Positions 1 through 8,679 of a stretch of DNA of 64,000 bases are shown here, piece by piece (position 1 is the first letter of the stretch; every line of letters starts with the position of its first letter). The stretch lies in contig NZ_LMEO01000021.1 of the NCBI RefSeq assembly GCF_001426375.1, positions 1 through 64,000 on the forward strand. Reading direction: 5' to 3'. Source of the stretch: Paenibacillus sp. Root444D2 (lineage in GTDB: Bacteria > Bacillota > Bacilli > Paenibacillales > NBRC-103111). The notes below the pieces were generated by a model that was given only the letters and a program-made list of their open reading frames with translations, did no database searches and was not told the origin of the DNA. The position numbers were made by a program, and so were the translations under genes.

Positions 1-100
1 AGGGGACCCACGCGTTCCCATCTCGAACACGACCGTTAAGCCCTCCAGCGTCGATGGTACTTGAACCGCAGGGTTCTGGGAGAGTAGAACGTTGCCAAGC
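1..100 (+). rRNA. rrf: 5S ribosomal RNA, 3' part (5' end outside window)
   Basis: The sequence carries the conserved 5S blocks CGTTCCCATCTCGAACACG near the start, then GATGGTA, and ends GAGAGTAG..CGTTGCCAAGC, the usual 3' end of bacterial 5S rRNA. By comparison with a typical ~117-nt 5S molecule, roughly the first 17-20 nt lie outside the window. It is the last gene of an rRNA operon; no tRNA follows it. RNase M5, which matures 5S rRNA in Firmicutes, is encoded later in this window (rnmV). Confidence 0.95.
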
Positions 101-105
101 ACACG

Positions 106-145
106 AAAAAACCTTACAAGGAGAAATCCTAGTAAGGTTTTTTTC
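106..145 (+). terminator. intrinsic terminator of the rRNA operon
   Basis: AACCTTAC (110-117) pairs with GTAAGGTT (132-139), with an inner AGGA/TCCT stem, followed by a run of T. It lies immediately after the 5S 3' end. Confidence 0.9.
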
Positions 146-203
146 TATTTGTACCGATCGAGTAAGGCTAGAATAACTAAATCTCATTTGTCTAGCAAAC
201 TCC

Positions 204-399
204 GGAATAGGAGTCCCTAAAGGCTTCTATTCCATTGCTTTTTGGCAAAATTAAGCAAATAGCATACGCTAAAGGCTTCTATTTTCAAAGAAATAGCGGG
301 ATTCAAACGGTTATCAACAAAATAGAAGCTCCTAAAGACCGCTATTCCACTATCGATCACTTTTTACAACAAATAAGAGCCCCTATAAGCTCTTATTCC
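204..399. repeat. array of four small imperfect-palindrome (hairpin) repeats
   Basis: Four related units lie at about 204-233, 257-285, 319-348 and 371-399, a pitch of 52-62 nt. Each reads roughly (G)AATAGAAGC - CCTAAAG - GCTTCTATT(C), so each forms a hairpin of 7-10 bp. The last unit has a perfect 9-bp stem, AATAAGAGC/GCTCTTATT. The spacers between units are unrelated. The stretch 146-411 holds nothing else I can recognise. Function unknown; it resembles short extragenic palindromic repeats. Confidence 0.7.
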
Positions 400-411
400 A
401 TTTCAAGAACA

Positions 412-939
412 CTACTGCATGTAGCAAGACGTGTCCTTACCTGTGATCTTAATCAATCCAGCTTTGCGGTAAGGGCGAAATCGGAAAAGCATCCACAGCC
501 GCGGCATGAGCATCCAAACATGAAAAATCGTAAGATGGATTAACCATTTGTCAGGTATCCAAGGGTAAAGAAGTGTAATCATAGCAAGGCCAATCCAAAA
601 TAAAGTCAGCTGTATTCTGGATACCAGTCGTATGGAGGCATTTCCCTCTGGTAAGAATCCACACCAAAAGAGCCCCCAACGGTAAGACCAGCCCCTCATA
701 GCCATTCCAATTGTGAACTGAAAATAGATCCGGATGAGCAAAGAGTGAAAGATAAGAAGAAGCGGATAGCTGACTAAGAGCGGCAGCCAGTTTGTAGGGT
801 CAAATTTGTAAAAAACCGCTAGTACCAGCAGCATAAAATAAACAATTATTTTATACAAGGAATGATATATTCGCTTCATTAGAGTATAGCTGTAAATGGT
901 AGATTGTTTGGAAAGATTTGCTTCCTGTTTAGTAGACAT
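412..939 (-). CDS. hypothetical integral membrane protein
   Basis: A 175-residue protein I do not recognise. It has a short polar N-terminus followed by about four hydrophobic segments (near residues 30-45, 50-72, 110-127 and 132-152) and a basic C-terminal tail. The start ATG at 939 is preceded on the minus strand by a good ribosome binding site (GGAGGTC). The gene is convergent with the rRNA operon and divergent from gin. Its 3' end stops just short of the hairpin repeat array. No motif suggests an enzymatic role. Confidence 0.7.
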   Translation of the reverse strand: MSTKQEANLSKQSTIYSYTLMKRIYHSLYKIIVYFMLLVLAVFYKFDPTNWLPLLVSYPLLLIFHSLLIRIYFQFTIGMAMRGWSYRWGLFWCGFLPEGNASIRLVSRIQLTLFWIGLAMITLLYPWIPDKWLIHLTIFHVWMLMPRLWMLFRFRPYRKAGLIKITGKDTSCYMQ

Positions 940-1018
940 GCTGATGACCTCCGTAAGGCGGTTAACCTGATATAAGTCTATATCGGCACATGACTTCCAA
1001 AATATGAGTGTTTAGCTA

Positions 1019-1048
1019 GTTTAGGAGAATTGCGATTCGGATATACTA
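1019..1048 (+). promoter_or_regulatory. SigF-type promoter of gin
   Basis: GTTTA (1019-1023), a 15-nt spacer and GGATATACTA (1039-1048) fit the B. subtilis SigF consensus (GYWTA - 15 - GGNNANANTR) at every defined position. csfB/gin is a known SigF target in B. subtilis, which supports the call. Confidence 0.75.
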
Positions 1049-1074
1049 ATAGTAAAAGATCGTGGGGTGATCAT

Positions 1075-1275
1075 ATGGAGGAGAACCGAATAGGGGTATG
1101 TATGATTTGCGAGCAGCAGCGGGTTGGCGGAATTCATATTATTATGGCCTTTATCTGCGATGAGTGCAGCAGTGAAATGGTCAAAACGAATGTAAATGAT
1201 CAGAAATATCCATTTTTCGTGAGGCAGATGAAGAAAGCTTTCTATATAGGCAATTCAAAACAATACATGAATTAA
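1075..1275 (+). CDS. gin: Gin (CsfB) anti-sigma factor, sporulation inhibitor of SigG
   Basis: A 66-residue zinc-binding protein of the Gin/CsfB family. It has two CxxC pairs (C9/C12 and C28/C31), as in B. subtilis Gin, which binds SigG (and SigE) and prevents premature late-forespore activity. I chose ATG 1075 because GGGGTGA lies just upstream and the family begins close to the first CxxC; an upstream in-frame start at 1030 would overlap the promoter. The position just ahead of the yaaO-tmk cluster matches csfB in B. subtilis. A SigF-type promoter directly upstream fits forespore expression. Confidence 0.88.
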   Translation: MEENRIGVCMICEQQRVGGIHIIMAFICDECSSEMVKTNVNDQKYPFFVRQMKKAFYIGNSKQYMN

Positions 1276-1280
1276 TGGGA

Positions 1281-1312
1281 GAAGCTTCTTATGGAAGCTT
1301 TTTTTGTTTTTT
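1281..1312 (+). terminator. intrinsic terminator after gin
   Basis: AAGCTTC (1282-1288), a short loop and GAAGCTT (1294-1300) are followed by a T-rich tract. Confidence 0.8.
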
Positions 1313-1379
1313 TAGCGTCAATCCACTACTATAAGGGTATAAAATAGAAAGCTCAAGGAGCTCAAGGAGTCATGTCAAC

Positions 1380-2882
1380 ATGAGCAGCCAACATTCAAAA
1401 CAGGCACGTGCGCCGCTTTTTGAAGCAATGGTCGCCCATCACGATAAGAACCCTGCAAGTTTTCATGTACCTGGTCATAAATCCGGACAAGGCTTGCTAG
1501 ATGAAGGGACAGGCTTCCTTAAGACGGTGATGTCTGTCGATTTTACAGAAATTACAGGTCTAGATGATTTACATAATGCAGAGGGTGTTATTCGTGAGGC
1601 CGAGCAGCTAGCGGCAGATTGCTTTGGCGCAGAGGAAACGTATTTTCTGATTGGTGGGAGTACGGTTGGTAATTTGGCCATGATTTCAGCTGTATGTGAG
1701 AAAGATGATATCATCCTTGTGCAGAGGAATGTACATAAGTCGGTCATTCATGGGCTTATGCTGGCCGGTGCCAAGGCGGTGTTCATAGCTCCTGCTATAC
1801 ATCCGGAAACAGGTGTGGCCACAAGTCTATATATCGAAGATGTAAAGCAAGCGCTTGTGTTGTATCCAGAGGCTAAGGGGATTTTTCTAACAAACCCGAA
1901 TTATTACGGCATAGGTGTTAATCTCAAGCCTTTCGCTGAATTGATGCATGAACATGGGAAGCTGCTGCTGGTGGATGAAGCGCACGGTGCGCACTATGGA
2001 TTTCATCATGAGATGCCAGCTTCCGCTTTATCGCAAGGGGCTGATGCTGTGGTACAATCCACACACAAGATGCTTACTGCAATGACCATGGGGGCTATGC
2101 TGCACGTCCAAGGACCTCGGATAGACCGAAGGGCTATTCAACGGCTGCTTGCTATGCTGCAGAGCTCAAGTCCCTCTTATCCAATTATGGCGTCACTAGA
2201 TTTGGCGAGAAAGCGAATGCATACGGAAGGCAGAGACTGGCTAGAACAGGGACTTGTTGTTGTAAAAGAGTTCAGGTCGCTGCTTGATGAACTTACCGCA
2301 TTCGGTTATCACCCACGAGAGTTTTCGGGAAATCAGAGTCAAGAGGTTCAAACTGAAGATCCATTTAAAATAGCGATCTATGATGGGACGAATACGATTT
2401 CTGGAACCGAACTCAAAGAAAGGTTGGAAGCCCAAGGCTGCTTTGTCGAAATGACGGATGGGCGTCAAGTGCTTCTTGTATTCACACCAGCTTCCACCAG
2501 AGCGGATATGTTAAGAGTTGTCCAAGCGTTAACTAACATTTGTTTAGACGTTCCTATACAAAAGAAGGAACTTCAAGCGCCAATCTCGAATATACTTAAA
2601 TTACCCTACTATACTCCAATCTCTTCTCCTGTTGCCTTTGATATGAGAGATATCTCCAAAGCATCACGAGACAGCGCGTTTAGTCAGGTAAGTGTTCAGG
2701 GAGCGGTCGGGAAGCGTTCTGCGGATATGGTAATCCCTTATCCACCGGGAATTCCCTATTTATACCCTGGCGAAATCATTTCGGCTTCTGTGGCCGAAGC
2801 CTTATTGCAATTGGCCGCAAACGGAATCAAGTTTCAAGGAACCGAATTTGGGCAGACACAAAAGCTAAAGATATACACATAA
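1380..2882 (+). CDS. Orn/Lys/Arg decarboxylase-family PLP enzyme (YaaO/SpeA-like)
   Basis: A 500-residue fold-type I PLP enzyme of the Orn/Lys/Arg decarboxylase major-domain family. The early motif FHVPGHKSG (about residues 28-36), the DEAHGAHYG block (about 199-207, PLP-binding Asp) and the STHKM block with the predicted PLP lysine K230 are all present. The C-terminal part (after ~400) matches the decarboxylase C-terminal domain, including the YPPGIPYLYPGE stretch. B. subtilis SpeA is an arginine decarboxylase; YaaO at this locus has no firmly assigned substrate, so substrate is left open. The start has GGAG upstream. It lies ahead of tmk, as in B. subtilis. Confidence 0.9.
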   Translation: MSSQHSKQARAPLFEAMVAHHDKNPASFHVPGHKSGQGLLDEGTGFLKTVMSVDFTEITGLDDLHNAEGVIREAEQLAADCFGAEETYFLIGGSTVGNLAMISAVCEKDDIILVQRNVHKSVIHGLMLAGAKAVFIAPAIHPETGVATSLYIEDVKQALVLYPEAKGIFLTNPNYYGIGVNLKPFAELMHEHGKLLLVDEAHGAHYGFHHEMPASALSQGADAVVQSTHKMLTAMTMGAMLHVQGPRIDRRAIQRLLAMLQSSSPSYPIMASLDLARKRMHTEGRDWLEQGLVVVKEFRSLLDELTAFGYHPREFSGNQSQEVQTEDPFKIAIYDGTNTISGTELKERLEAQGCFVEMTDGRQVLLVFTPASTRADMLRVVQALTNICLDVPIQKKELQAPISNILKLPYYTPISSPVAFDMRDISKASRDSAFSQVSVQGAVGKRSADMVIPYPPGIPYLYPGEIISASVAEALLQLAANGIKFQGTEFGQTQKLKIYT

Positions 2883-2922
2883 ACCATTCTATGATCTGGT
2901 AAAGCAGCATGCAGGAGGAAGC

Positions 2923-3958
<1,036 letters not shown>

Positions 3959-3985
3959 TCAGACATATACAAGGATGGATGCGTC

Positions 3986-4432
3986 TTGAAAATTAATCCG
4001 GGGTGGCAGCCCATCGGTAAGAACGTCAAAGTGAATGAGAACGTCCCGCCGCCACAGATGGCCCCCCGGAATTTCTCTGACATTATGCAGCAGCAGGATG
4101 AGAAATTTACGCAGGAGCAATTATCCAAGATGGTGCAGCAAATTACGCTGCAGGGCGATCGTCTGTCGCGGGCAATGACGGTGAGAGAGCTTCTGCAGTA
4201 CAAACTGCTGATTAAACAGTTTCTAGAAGAAACCGCTCGCCGTGGTGTCAATTTAAGAGATACGAAGGGCTGGGATCGCCGCGGCCGTTCGAAGCGATAT
4301 AAGCTTTTGGAAGAAATCGATCTAGAACTGCTTTCATTAGCAGATGAATTGCTGGAAAATGAGCAGGGTCGAATTGAAATTTTGCATAAAATCGGAGAAA
4401 TCCGAGGGATGCTGATTAACTTGCTATTTTAA
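3986..4432 (+). CDS. yaaR: YaaR family protein (DUF327)
   Basis: 148 residues, matching the size and position of B. subtilis YaaR between darA and holB; function unknown. It is mostly charged and predicted helical, with a variable N-terminus and conserved regions around NFSDIMQQ (about 29-36) and the GWDRRGRSKRYKLLEEID stretch (about 96-113). The start is TTG 3986, preceded by AAGGATGG at 3971-3978 with good spacing; no ATG fits. It lies 27 nt after darA in the same operon. Confidence 0.87.
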   Translation: MKINPGWQPIGKNVKVNENVPPPQMAPRNFSDIMQQQDEKFTQEQLSKMVQQITLQGDRLSRAMTVRELLQYKLLIKQFLEETARRGVNLRDTKGWDRRGRSKRYKLLEEIDLELLSLADELLENEQGRIEILHKIGEIRGMLINLLF

Positions 4433-4477
4433 AATAAAAGAAAATAGTTGTTTAACGCTATATGATGTTAATATTTC

Positions 4478-4530
4478 TGGGTAAACACACTCGTCCTGGA
4501 AGGACAGTGTAACCGTTTATCCTCGGGATG
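4478..4530 (+). other. structured leader motif shared with rnmV, upstream of holB
   Basis: The outer helix GGGTAAAC/GTTTATCC (about 4480-4487 with 4513-4520) encloses the hairpin ACACT-C-GTCCT-GGA-AGGAC-AGTGT. The same primary blocks (CTCGTCC..AAGGAC..CGTTTATCCT.GG) occur 15.39-15.44 kb in front of rnmV and nowhere else I could find in the window. I do not recognise a named RNA family. It may be a cis-regulatory RNA. Confidence 0.55.
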
Positions 4531-4543
4531 GAGCGTATTTCTA

Positions 4544-5521
4544 ATGTCCTTTCAAGCCATACCGGGGCAAGCAGCGGCTAAGCAGCTTCTGCAGAACGGG
4601 CTGCGGCAAGACAAGCTGTCTCATGCGTATATATTTAGTGGGCCTGTAGGAACTGGACGCTCGGAGATGGCCATAGCTTTGGCTAAAGCTATCTACTGCC
4701 AGCACGGGACAGAAGAGGCATGCGGTGAATGTTTGGAATGTCGTAAGGTTGAGCATCGTAATCATCCGGATCTACACATCGTTATACCAGATGGAGCTTC
4801 GATTAAGATCGAGCAGATTCGTGAGCTGCAAAAGGAGTTTGCTTACCGCGCTACAGCCTCCGGAGCCAAAATTTATATCCTGTATCATGCAGATAAAATG
4901 ACGGTACAGGCTGCTAATAGTTTGTTGAAGTTTCTAGAAGAGCCGACCTCTCGTGTGGTCGCGATTCTCATAACTGAGAATGGCAATGCGCTGCTGCCGA
5001 CGATTCAATCGCGGGCGCAGTGGATTAATTTCACGCCAATGCCGCGTGAGCAAATGGTCTTGACGCTTTTGCAAGAGGGTCATGCCGCATCGCTTGTTCA
5101 GCCCGCCGCACATTTAACGGCAGGATTACAAGCGGCTAGGGATTTAATAGCTGCGAATTGGTTTGCAGAAATGAGAACCGTAGTGTTACAATTAGCTAAG
5201 GAGACGCTCACACGTTTCCCTACTTCCATGATTACGGTACAGCAACGGATTGTGAAAACGGAGCTAGCGGATCATATGTCGAGTCTTTTCGACTTGTTGA
5301 TTCTCTGGTTTAAAGATATGGTGCAGTTGCGCCTGGAGCGCAGAGATAAGCTTGTTTATAATGATCAGCTGGACTGGATGAGCTCCCTCGCGTTCAGCCG
5401 GGATGTCTCAGTATGGGTGCGTATGATGGAGCAAGCCGTAGATTTACAAAAACGACTGCGTTTCAACGCCAATTCTCAGCTGGTTATAGAGAAAATGCTC
5501 GTGGAGATGCAGGGGGTGTAA
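4544..5521 (+). CDS. holB: DNA polymerase III subunit delta' (clamp loader)
   Basis: Clamp-loader subunit of the replicative polymerase. 325 residues with the AAA+ N-terminal region: FSGPVGTGRS (about 31-40), where the Walker-A lysine is replaced by Arg as is common in non-hydrolysing delta' subunits, then a zinc module CGECLECRK (about 65-73, plus the preceding Cys), and the SLLKFLEEP box (about 126-134). The start is ATG 4544 after GGGATGGAG. The stop touches the ricT start. It is preceded by an unusual structured leader. Confidence 0.95.
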   Translation: MSFQAIPGQAAAKQLLQNGLRQDKLSHAYIFSGPVGTGRSEMAIALAKAIYCQHGTEEACGECLECRKVEHRNHPDLHIVIPDGASIKIEQIRELQKEFAYRATASGAKIYILYHADKMTVQAANSLLKFLEEPTSRVVAILITENGNALLPTIQSRAQWINFTPMPREQMVLTLLQEGHAASLVQPAAHLTAGLQAARDLIAANWFAEMRTVVLQLAKETLTRFPTSMITVQQRIVKTELADHMSSLFDLLILWFKDMVQLRLERRDKLVYNDQLDWMSSLAFSRDVSVWVRMMEQAVDLQKRLRFNANSQLVIEKMLVEMQGV

Positions 5522-5522
5522 G

Positions 5523-6326
5523 ATGTATTCGGTAGTTGGCGTCCGCTTTAAGAAGGCGGGTAAAATATATTATTTTGATCCGATTGATTTGCCAATTGAG
5601 AAAGAAAGTGCCGTTATTGTTGAAACCGCTCGCGGAGTGGAATACGGCAAAGTTGTCGTTGGAAAGAAGACTGTCAAAGAAAATGACGTCGTTCTTCCTC
5701 TCAAAAAAGTGATTCGCATTGCGGATGACTCGGATGCTGATTTGGTTGAAGAAAATAAGAAAGCGGCCAAAGATGCGTTTCAAACATGCCACGAGAAAAT
5801 TAAAGACCATAGTCTTAAGATGAAGCTCGTGGACGTAGAGTATACCTTTGATCGCAATAAAATTATTTTTTATTTTACGGCAGAAGGGCGCGTTGATTTC
5901 CGGGAGCTCGTGAAGGATTTGGCGAGTATTTTCCGGACCAGAATCGAGCTGCGTCAAATTGGTGTACGGGATGAAGCGAAGATGCTTGGAGGTATAGGTC
6001 CGTGTGGGCGAATTCTATGCTGTTCCTCGTTCTTAGGTGATTTCGAACCCGTATCCATTAAGATGGCGAAAGACCAGAACTTATCGCTTAACCCAACCAA
6101 GATTTCGGGATTATGCGGACGGTTAATGTGTTGTTTGAAATATGAACATGATAACTACGAGAGCGCGAAGGATTCACTGCCAACCGTAGGTAGACAAGTA
6201 ATCACTTCTTTTGGTAATGGTAAGGTACTCGGATTGAATATCAAAGAACGTACAGCAAAGGTTCAATTGTTTGACCTTGGAAAAGCACTTGATTTACCTT
6301 TCGATGATGTAGTTGAACAAGAATAG
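5523..6326 (+). CDS. ricT: RicT (YaaT), PSP1-domain stage 0 sporulation protein
   Basis: 267 residues of the PSP1/YaaT family. In B. subtilis RicT works with RicA (YmcA) and RicF (YlbF) in a complex carrying Fe-S clusters that modulates RNase Y and the Spo0A phosphorelay. Cysteine motifs GPCGRILCC (about 158-166) and LCGRLMCCLKYE (about 197-208) match the cluster-binding cysteines. ATG 5523 begins 1 nt after the holB stop, so the two are probably translationally coupled. The downstream yabA ORF begins just after it. Confidence 0.95.
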   Translation: MYSVVGVRFKKAGKIYYFDPIDLPIEKESAVIVETARGVEYGKVVVGKKTVKENDVVLPLKKVIRIADDSDADLVEENKKAAKDAFQTCHEKIKDHSLKMKLVDVEYTFDRNKIIFYFTAEGRVDFRELVKDLASIFRTRIELRQIGVRDEAKMLGGIGPCGRILCCSSFLGDFEPVSIKMAKDQNLSLNPTKISGLCGRLMCCLKYEHDNYESAKDSLPTVGRQVITSFGNGKVLGLNIKERTAKVQLFDLGKALDLPFDDVVEQE

Positions 6327-6384
6327 AGGCAAAGTATCCAAGGAGGCGCTGGCCAGTAAGCATGCAGGCACTAGAGGTGAAAGC

Positions 6385-6726
6385 GTGGATAAACAAGATA
6401 TTTTTGGACAAATAGATGGGATCGAAGAACGAATGGGTGCCACTTATGCCGAGTTGGGTGCCTTAAAGAAACAAATTATTAACCTCATCGAAGAAAATAA
6501 GAGATTAAGCATAGAAAATCAGCAGCTCCGCAAACTGATCAGACAAGAGGAAACCATTGTCGAGCAGCCAGTTGGAGAGGCGGAGGAACCTCTTCCGTTA
6601 CCTGGAGCAGGTTATGATAATTTGACTCGCTTGTATAATGAAGGTTTTCATATATGCAATGTATATTATGGACACCTTCGGACCGAGGGAGATTGTTTGT
6701 TTTGCTTATCCTTTTTAAATAAATAA
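6385..6726 (+). CDS. yabA: YabA, negative regulator of replication initiation
   Basis: 113 residues. YabA binds DnaA and DnaN and limits re-initiation. The N-terminal half is a coiled coil rich in Glu/Lys/Leu (about residues 5-60); the C-terminus has the zinc-binding tail with FHICN (His, Cys) and CLFCLSFLNK (CxxC), diagnostic for YabA. I chose GTG 6385 because GAGGTGA lies directly upstream and the protein then starts like B. subtilis YabA (M-D-K); an upstream in-frame ATG at 6313 overlaps ricT. It follows holB and ricT, a replication-linked operon. Confidence 0.93.
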   Translation: MDKQDIFGQIDGIEERMGATYAELGALKKQIINLIEENKRLSIENQQLRKLIRQEETIVEQPVGEAEEPLPLPGAGYDNLTRLYNEGFHICNVYYGHLRTEGDCLFCLSFLNK

Positions 6727-6735
6727 GTGATTTTG

Positions 6736-6767
6736 ACCGTAGGGGTGTATGCCTTACGGTTTTTTTC
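6736..6767 (+). terminator. intrinsic terminator after yabA
   Basis: ACCGTAGGG (6736-6744) pairs with CCTTACGGT (6752-6760), 9 bp with one G-U pair, followed by seven T. Confidence 0.85.
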
Positions 6768-6807
6768 CATAATGTGCAGACTAGAGAGGAAATGACGGAG
6801 AATACGT

Positions 6808-7569
6808 ATGAAGCAAGTACAGTTAAGACCTACCGAACGAATTGATGATTTATTGACGTATGATTTGAAAATTATACAGAGTGATGAAGTGTTCAGCTTT
6901 TCGCTAGATGCCGTCCTGTTAGGTCGGTTCTGCAGTGTGGCTCCCAAGGGGCGCATGATTGATTTATGTACGGGCAATGGGGTCATCCCTTTGCTCTTAA
7001 CAACGCGGACACGAGCTGAGATTTGGGGCGTTGAAATTCAAGAACGGCTCGCGGATATGGCAGTTCGTAATAGCGAGATTAATGGATTGGAAGACCGGCT
7101 GCATATGCTTCAGGGAGATCTGAAAACCATTCACGAAACCTTAGGACATGGCCAATTTGATGTCGTTACGGTGAATCCTCCCTATCTGCCTGTGCCTAAT
7201 GGTGAGCAGAACGCCAATGAGCATTTTGCTGCGGCTCGTCATGAAATATATTGCAACTTAGAAGATGTCATTGCGGCAAGCGCAAAGCTGGTGAAGGCTG
7301 GCGGTAAAGTAGCGATGGTCCACAGGGCTACTCGTTTAATTGATATCTGCTGCTTAATGAGGCAGTATCGACTTGAACCGAAGCGCATTCGCTATGTGCA
7401 CGCACGTGCTGGTGAAGAGGCGATGATGGTGTTGGTCGAGGGAATGAAGGATGGAAAGCCAGAAATCCGTACTTTACCGCCGCTTATTGTTTATGACGAC
7501 AATCAAGAGTACTGTAGAGAGCTGAAAGAAATTTACTACGGGGGCAGAAGCTCCTTAGAGTTTTCGTAA
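6808..7569 (+). CDS. tRNA1(Val) (adenine37-N6)-methyltransferase family protein (YabB/TrmN6-like)
   Basis: 253-residue SAM-dependent methyltransferase. SAM-binding motif I reads MIDLCTGNGVIPLLL (about 50-64), and the catalytic NPPY tetrad is at residues 123-126, typical of N6-adenine methyltransferases. It is the positional equivalent of B. subtilis yabB (trmN6 family). The GIY-YIG gene yazA, which separates yabB and rsmI in B. subtilis, is absent here. Exact tRNA substrate inferred from family. ATG 6808; a terminator precedes it, so it may have its own promoter. Confidence 0.9.
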   Translation: MKQVQLRPTERIDDLLTYDLKIIQSDEVFSFSLDAVLLGRFCSVAPKGRMIDLCTGNGVIPLLLTTRTRAEIWGVEIQERLADMAVRNSEINGLEDRLHMLQGDLKTIHETLGHGQFDVVTVNPPYLPVPNGEQNANEHFAAARHEIYCNLEDVIAASAKLVKAGGKVAMVHRATRLIDICCLMRQYRLEPKRIRYVHARAGEEAMMVLVEGMKDGKPEIRTLPPLIVYDDNQEYCRELKEIYYGGRSSLEFS

Positions 7570-7620
7570 GAAAACTGACTTCGTAAGCATAATCATAAAA
7601 AAGTGAAGAGGGACATAACA

Positions 7621-8508
7621 GTGAGCTTGAATGTGCAAAAGAGCTATCGTGAGGATGGAAGCGGCGTAGGCACGCTGTACCTGGTTGCCACACCGATAGG
7701 CAACCTAGAAGATATGACCTTCCGTGCAATTCGCACCCTGAAGGAAGTGAGCATGATTGCCGCTGAGGACACGCGGCAAACGCGCAAGCTGCTGACGCAC
7801 TTCGAGGTCGCTACGCGACTCGTCAGCTATCACGAACACAACAAGCAAGCAAGCGGACCCGAACTCGTCCGCTTGCTGCTTGAAGGGCAGAGCATCGCGC
7901 TGGTCAGCGATGCAGGGCTGCCGGCCATCTCCGATCCAGGTTACGACCTGGTGAGGATGGCCGTAGAGCAGAGCGTGCCGGTGGTGCCTATCCCCGGCGC
8001 GAATGCGGCTCTGTCGGCGCTGATTGCATCAGGCTTGCCGACAGAGCGTTTCTGCTTCGTCGGTTTTCTCCCCAGGGAGAAAAAGGATCAGACGAAGGTG
8101 CTTGAAGGGCTGCAGCATACGCAGGATACGCTGCTGTTCTATGAATCGCCGCACCGTGTAGAGAAAACACTTACCCGCATGGCGGAAGTGTGGGGGGCGG
8201 AGCGTCGGGTGTGTCTCGCCCGCGAGCTGACGAAGCGGTACGAAGAGTTCCTGCGGGGCACCATCGCAGAGTGCCTCGCGCATTTAGAGCAGTACCCGCC
8301 GCAGGGCGAGTACTGCGTGATCGCCGAAGGCACATCGGAGAAGGCAGCCCGCGAAGCAGCCGATGGCTGGTGGGAGGCGATGACACTGGGCGAGCATGTT
8401 GAGCACTACGAGCAAAGCGGGAGCGATCGCAAGGATGCACTGAAGTTGGTCGCGAGCGACCGCGGACTTTCCAAGCGTGATGTGTACAATGCACTACTCG
8501 AGCGCTAA
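7621..8508 (+). CDS. rsmI: 16S rRNA (cytidine1402-2'-O)-methyltransferase
   Basis: Methylates the ribose of C1402 in the decoding centre of 16S rRNA. 295 residues of the tetrapyrrole-methylase fold: LVATPIGNLEDMT (about 20-32), AAEDTRQT (about 47-54) and the SDAGLPAISDPG block (about 94-105) are all RsmI hallmarks. I chose GTG 7621 because GAGGGA sits 8 nt upstream; another GTG at 7603 has no binding site. The gene is visibly much richer in G+C than its neighbours from about 7670 to its end. It is followed by the divergent-facing abrB. Confidence 0.94.
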   Translation: MSLNVQKSYREDGSGVGTLYLVATPIGNLEDMTFRAIRTLKEVSMIAAEDTRQTRKLLTHFEVATRLVSYHEHNKQASGPELVRLLLEGQSIALVSDAGLPAISDPGYDLVRMAVEQSVPVVPIPGANAALSALIASGLPTERFCFVGFLPREKKDQTKVLEGLQHTQDTLLFYESPHRVEKTLTRMAEVWGAERRVCLARELTKRYEEFLRGTIAECLAHLEQYPPQGEYCVIAEGTSEKAAREAADGWWEAMTLGEHVEHYEQSGSDRKDALKLVASDRGLSKRDVYNALLER

Positions 8509-8520
8509 AGCGCGCGGGAA

Positions 8521-8540
8521 GTGCGGCGTTCCCGCCGCAC
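8521..8540 (+). other. perfect GC-rich hairpin after rsmI
   Basis: GTGCGGCG/CGCCGCAC with a TTCC loop, 8 bp perfect, 12 nt after the rsmI stop. No T tract follows, so it may be an mRNA 3'-end stabiliser or weak terminator. Confidence 0.5.
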
Positions 8541-8565
8541 TCGCCGCTATATCGTTCTCCCGGAC

Positions 8566-8613
8566 AAAAAAAGATCTCTAATCCGTGGCCGAAGCCAACA
8601 AATTAGAGATTAG
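8566..8613 (-). terminator. intrinsic terminator of abrB
   Basis: On the minus strand ATCTCTAAT (8610-8602) pairs with ATTAGAGAT (8582-8574), with an inner TGGC/GCCA stem capped by a tetraloop, followed by seven T (8572-8566). Confidence 0.85.
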
Positions 8614-8679
8614 AGGAGATATGAAAAAGGTTAGAATTACCAATAGGATAAGTGCTACTTCTATTATATACTACTTTTC

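Noticed and set aside
235..543. 102-codon forward ORF across the hairpin repeats
   Set aside because: It runs through the repeat array and antisense through the membrane protein gene; no binding site or protein character.
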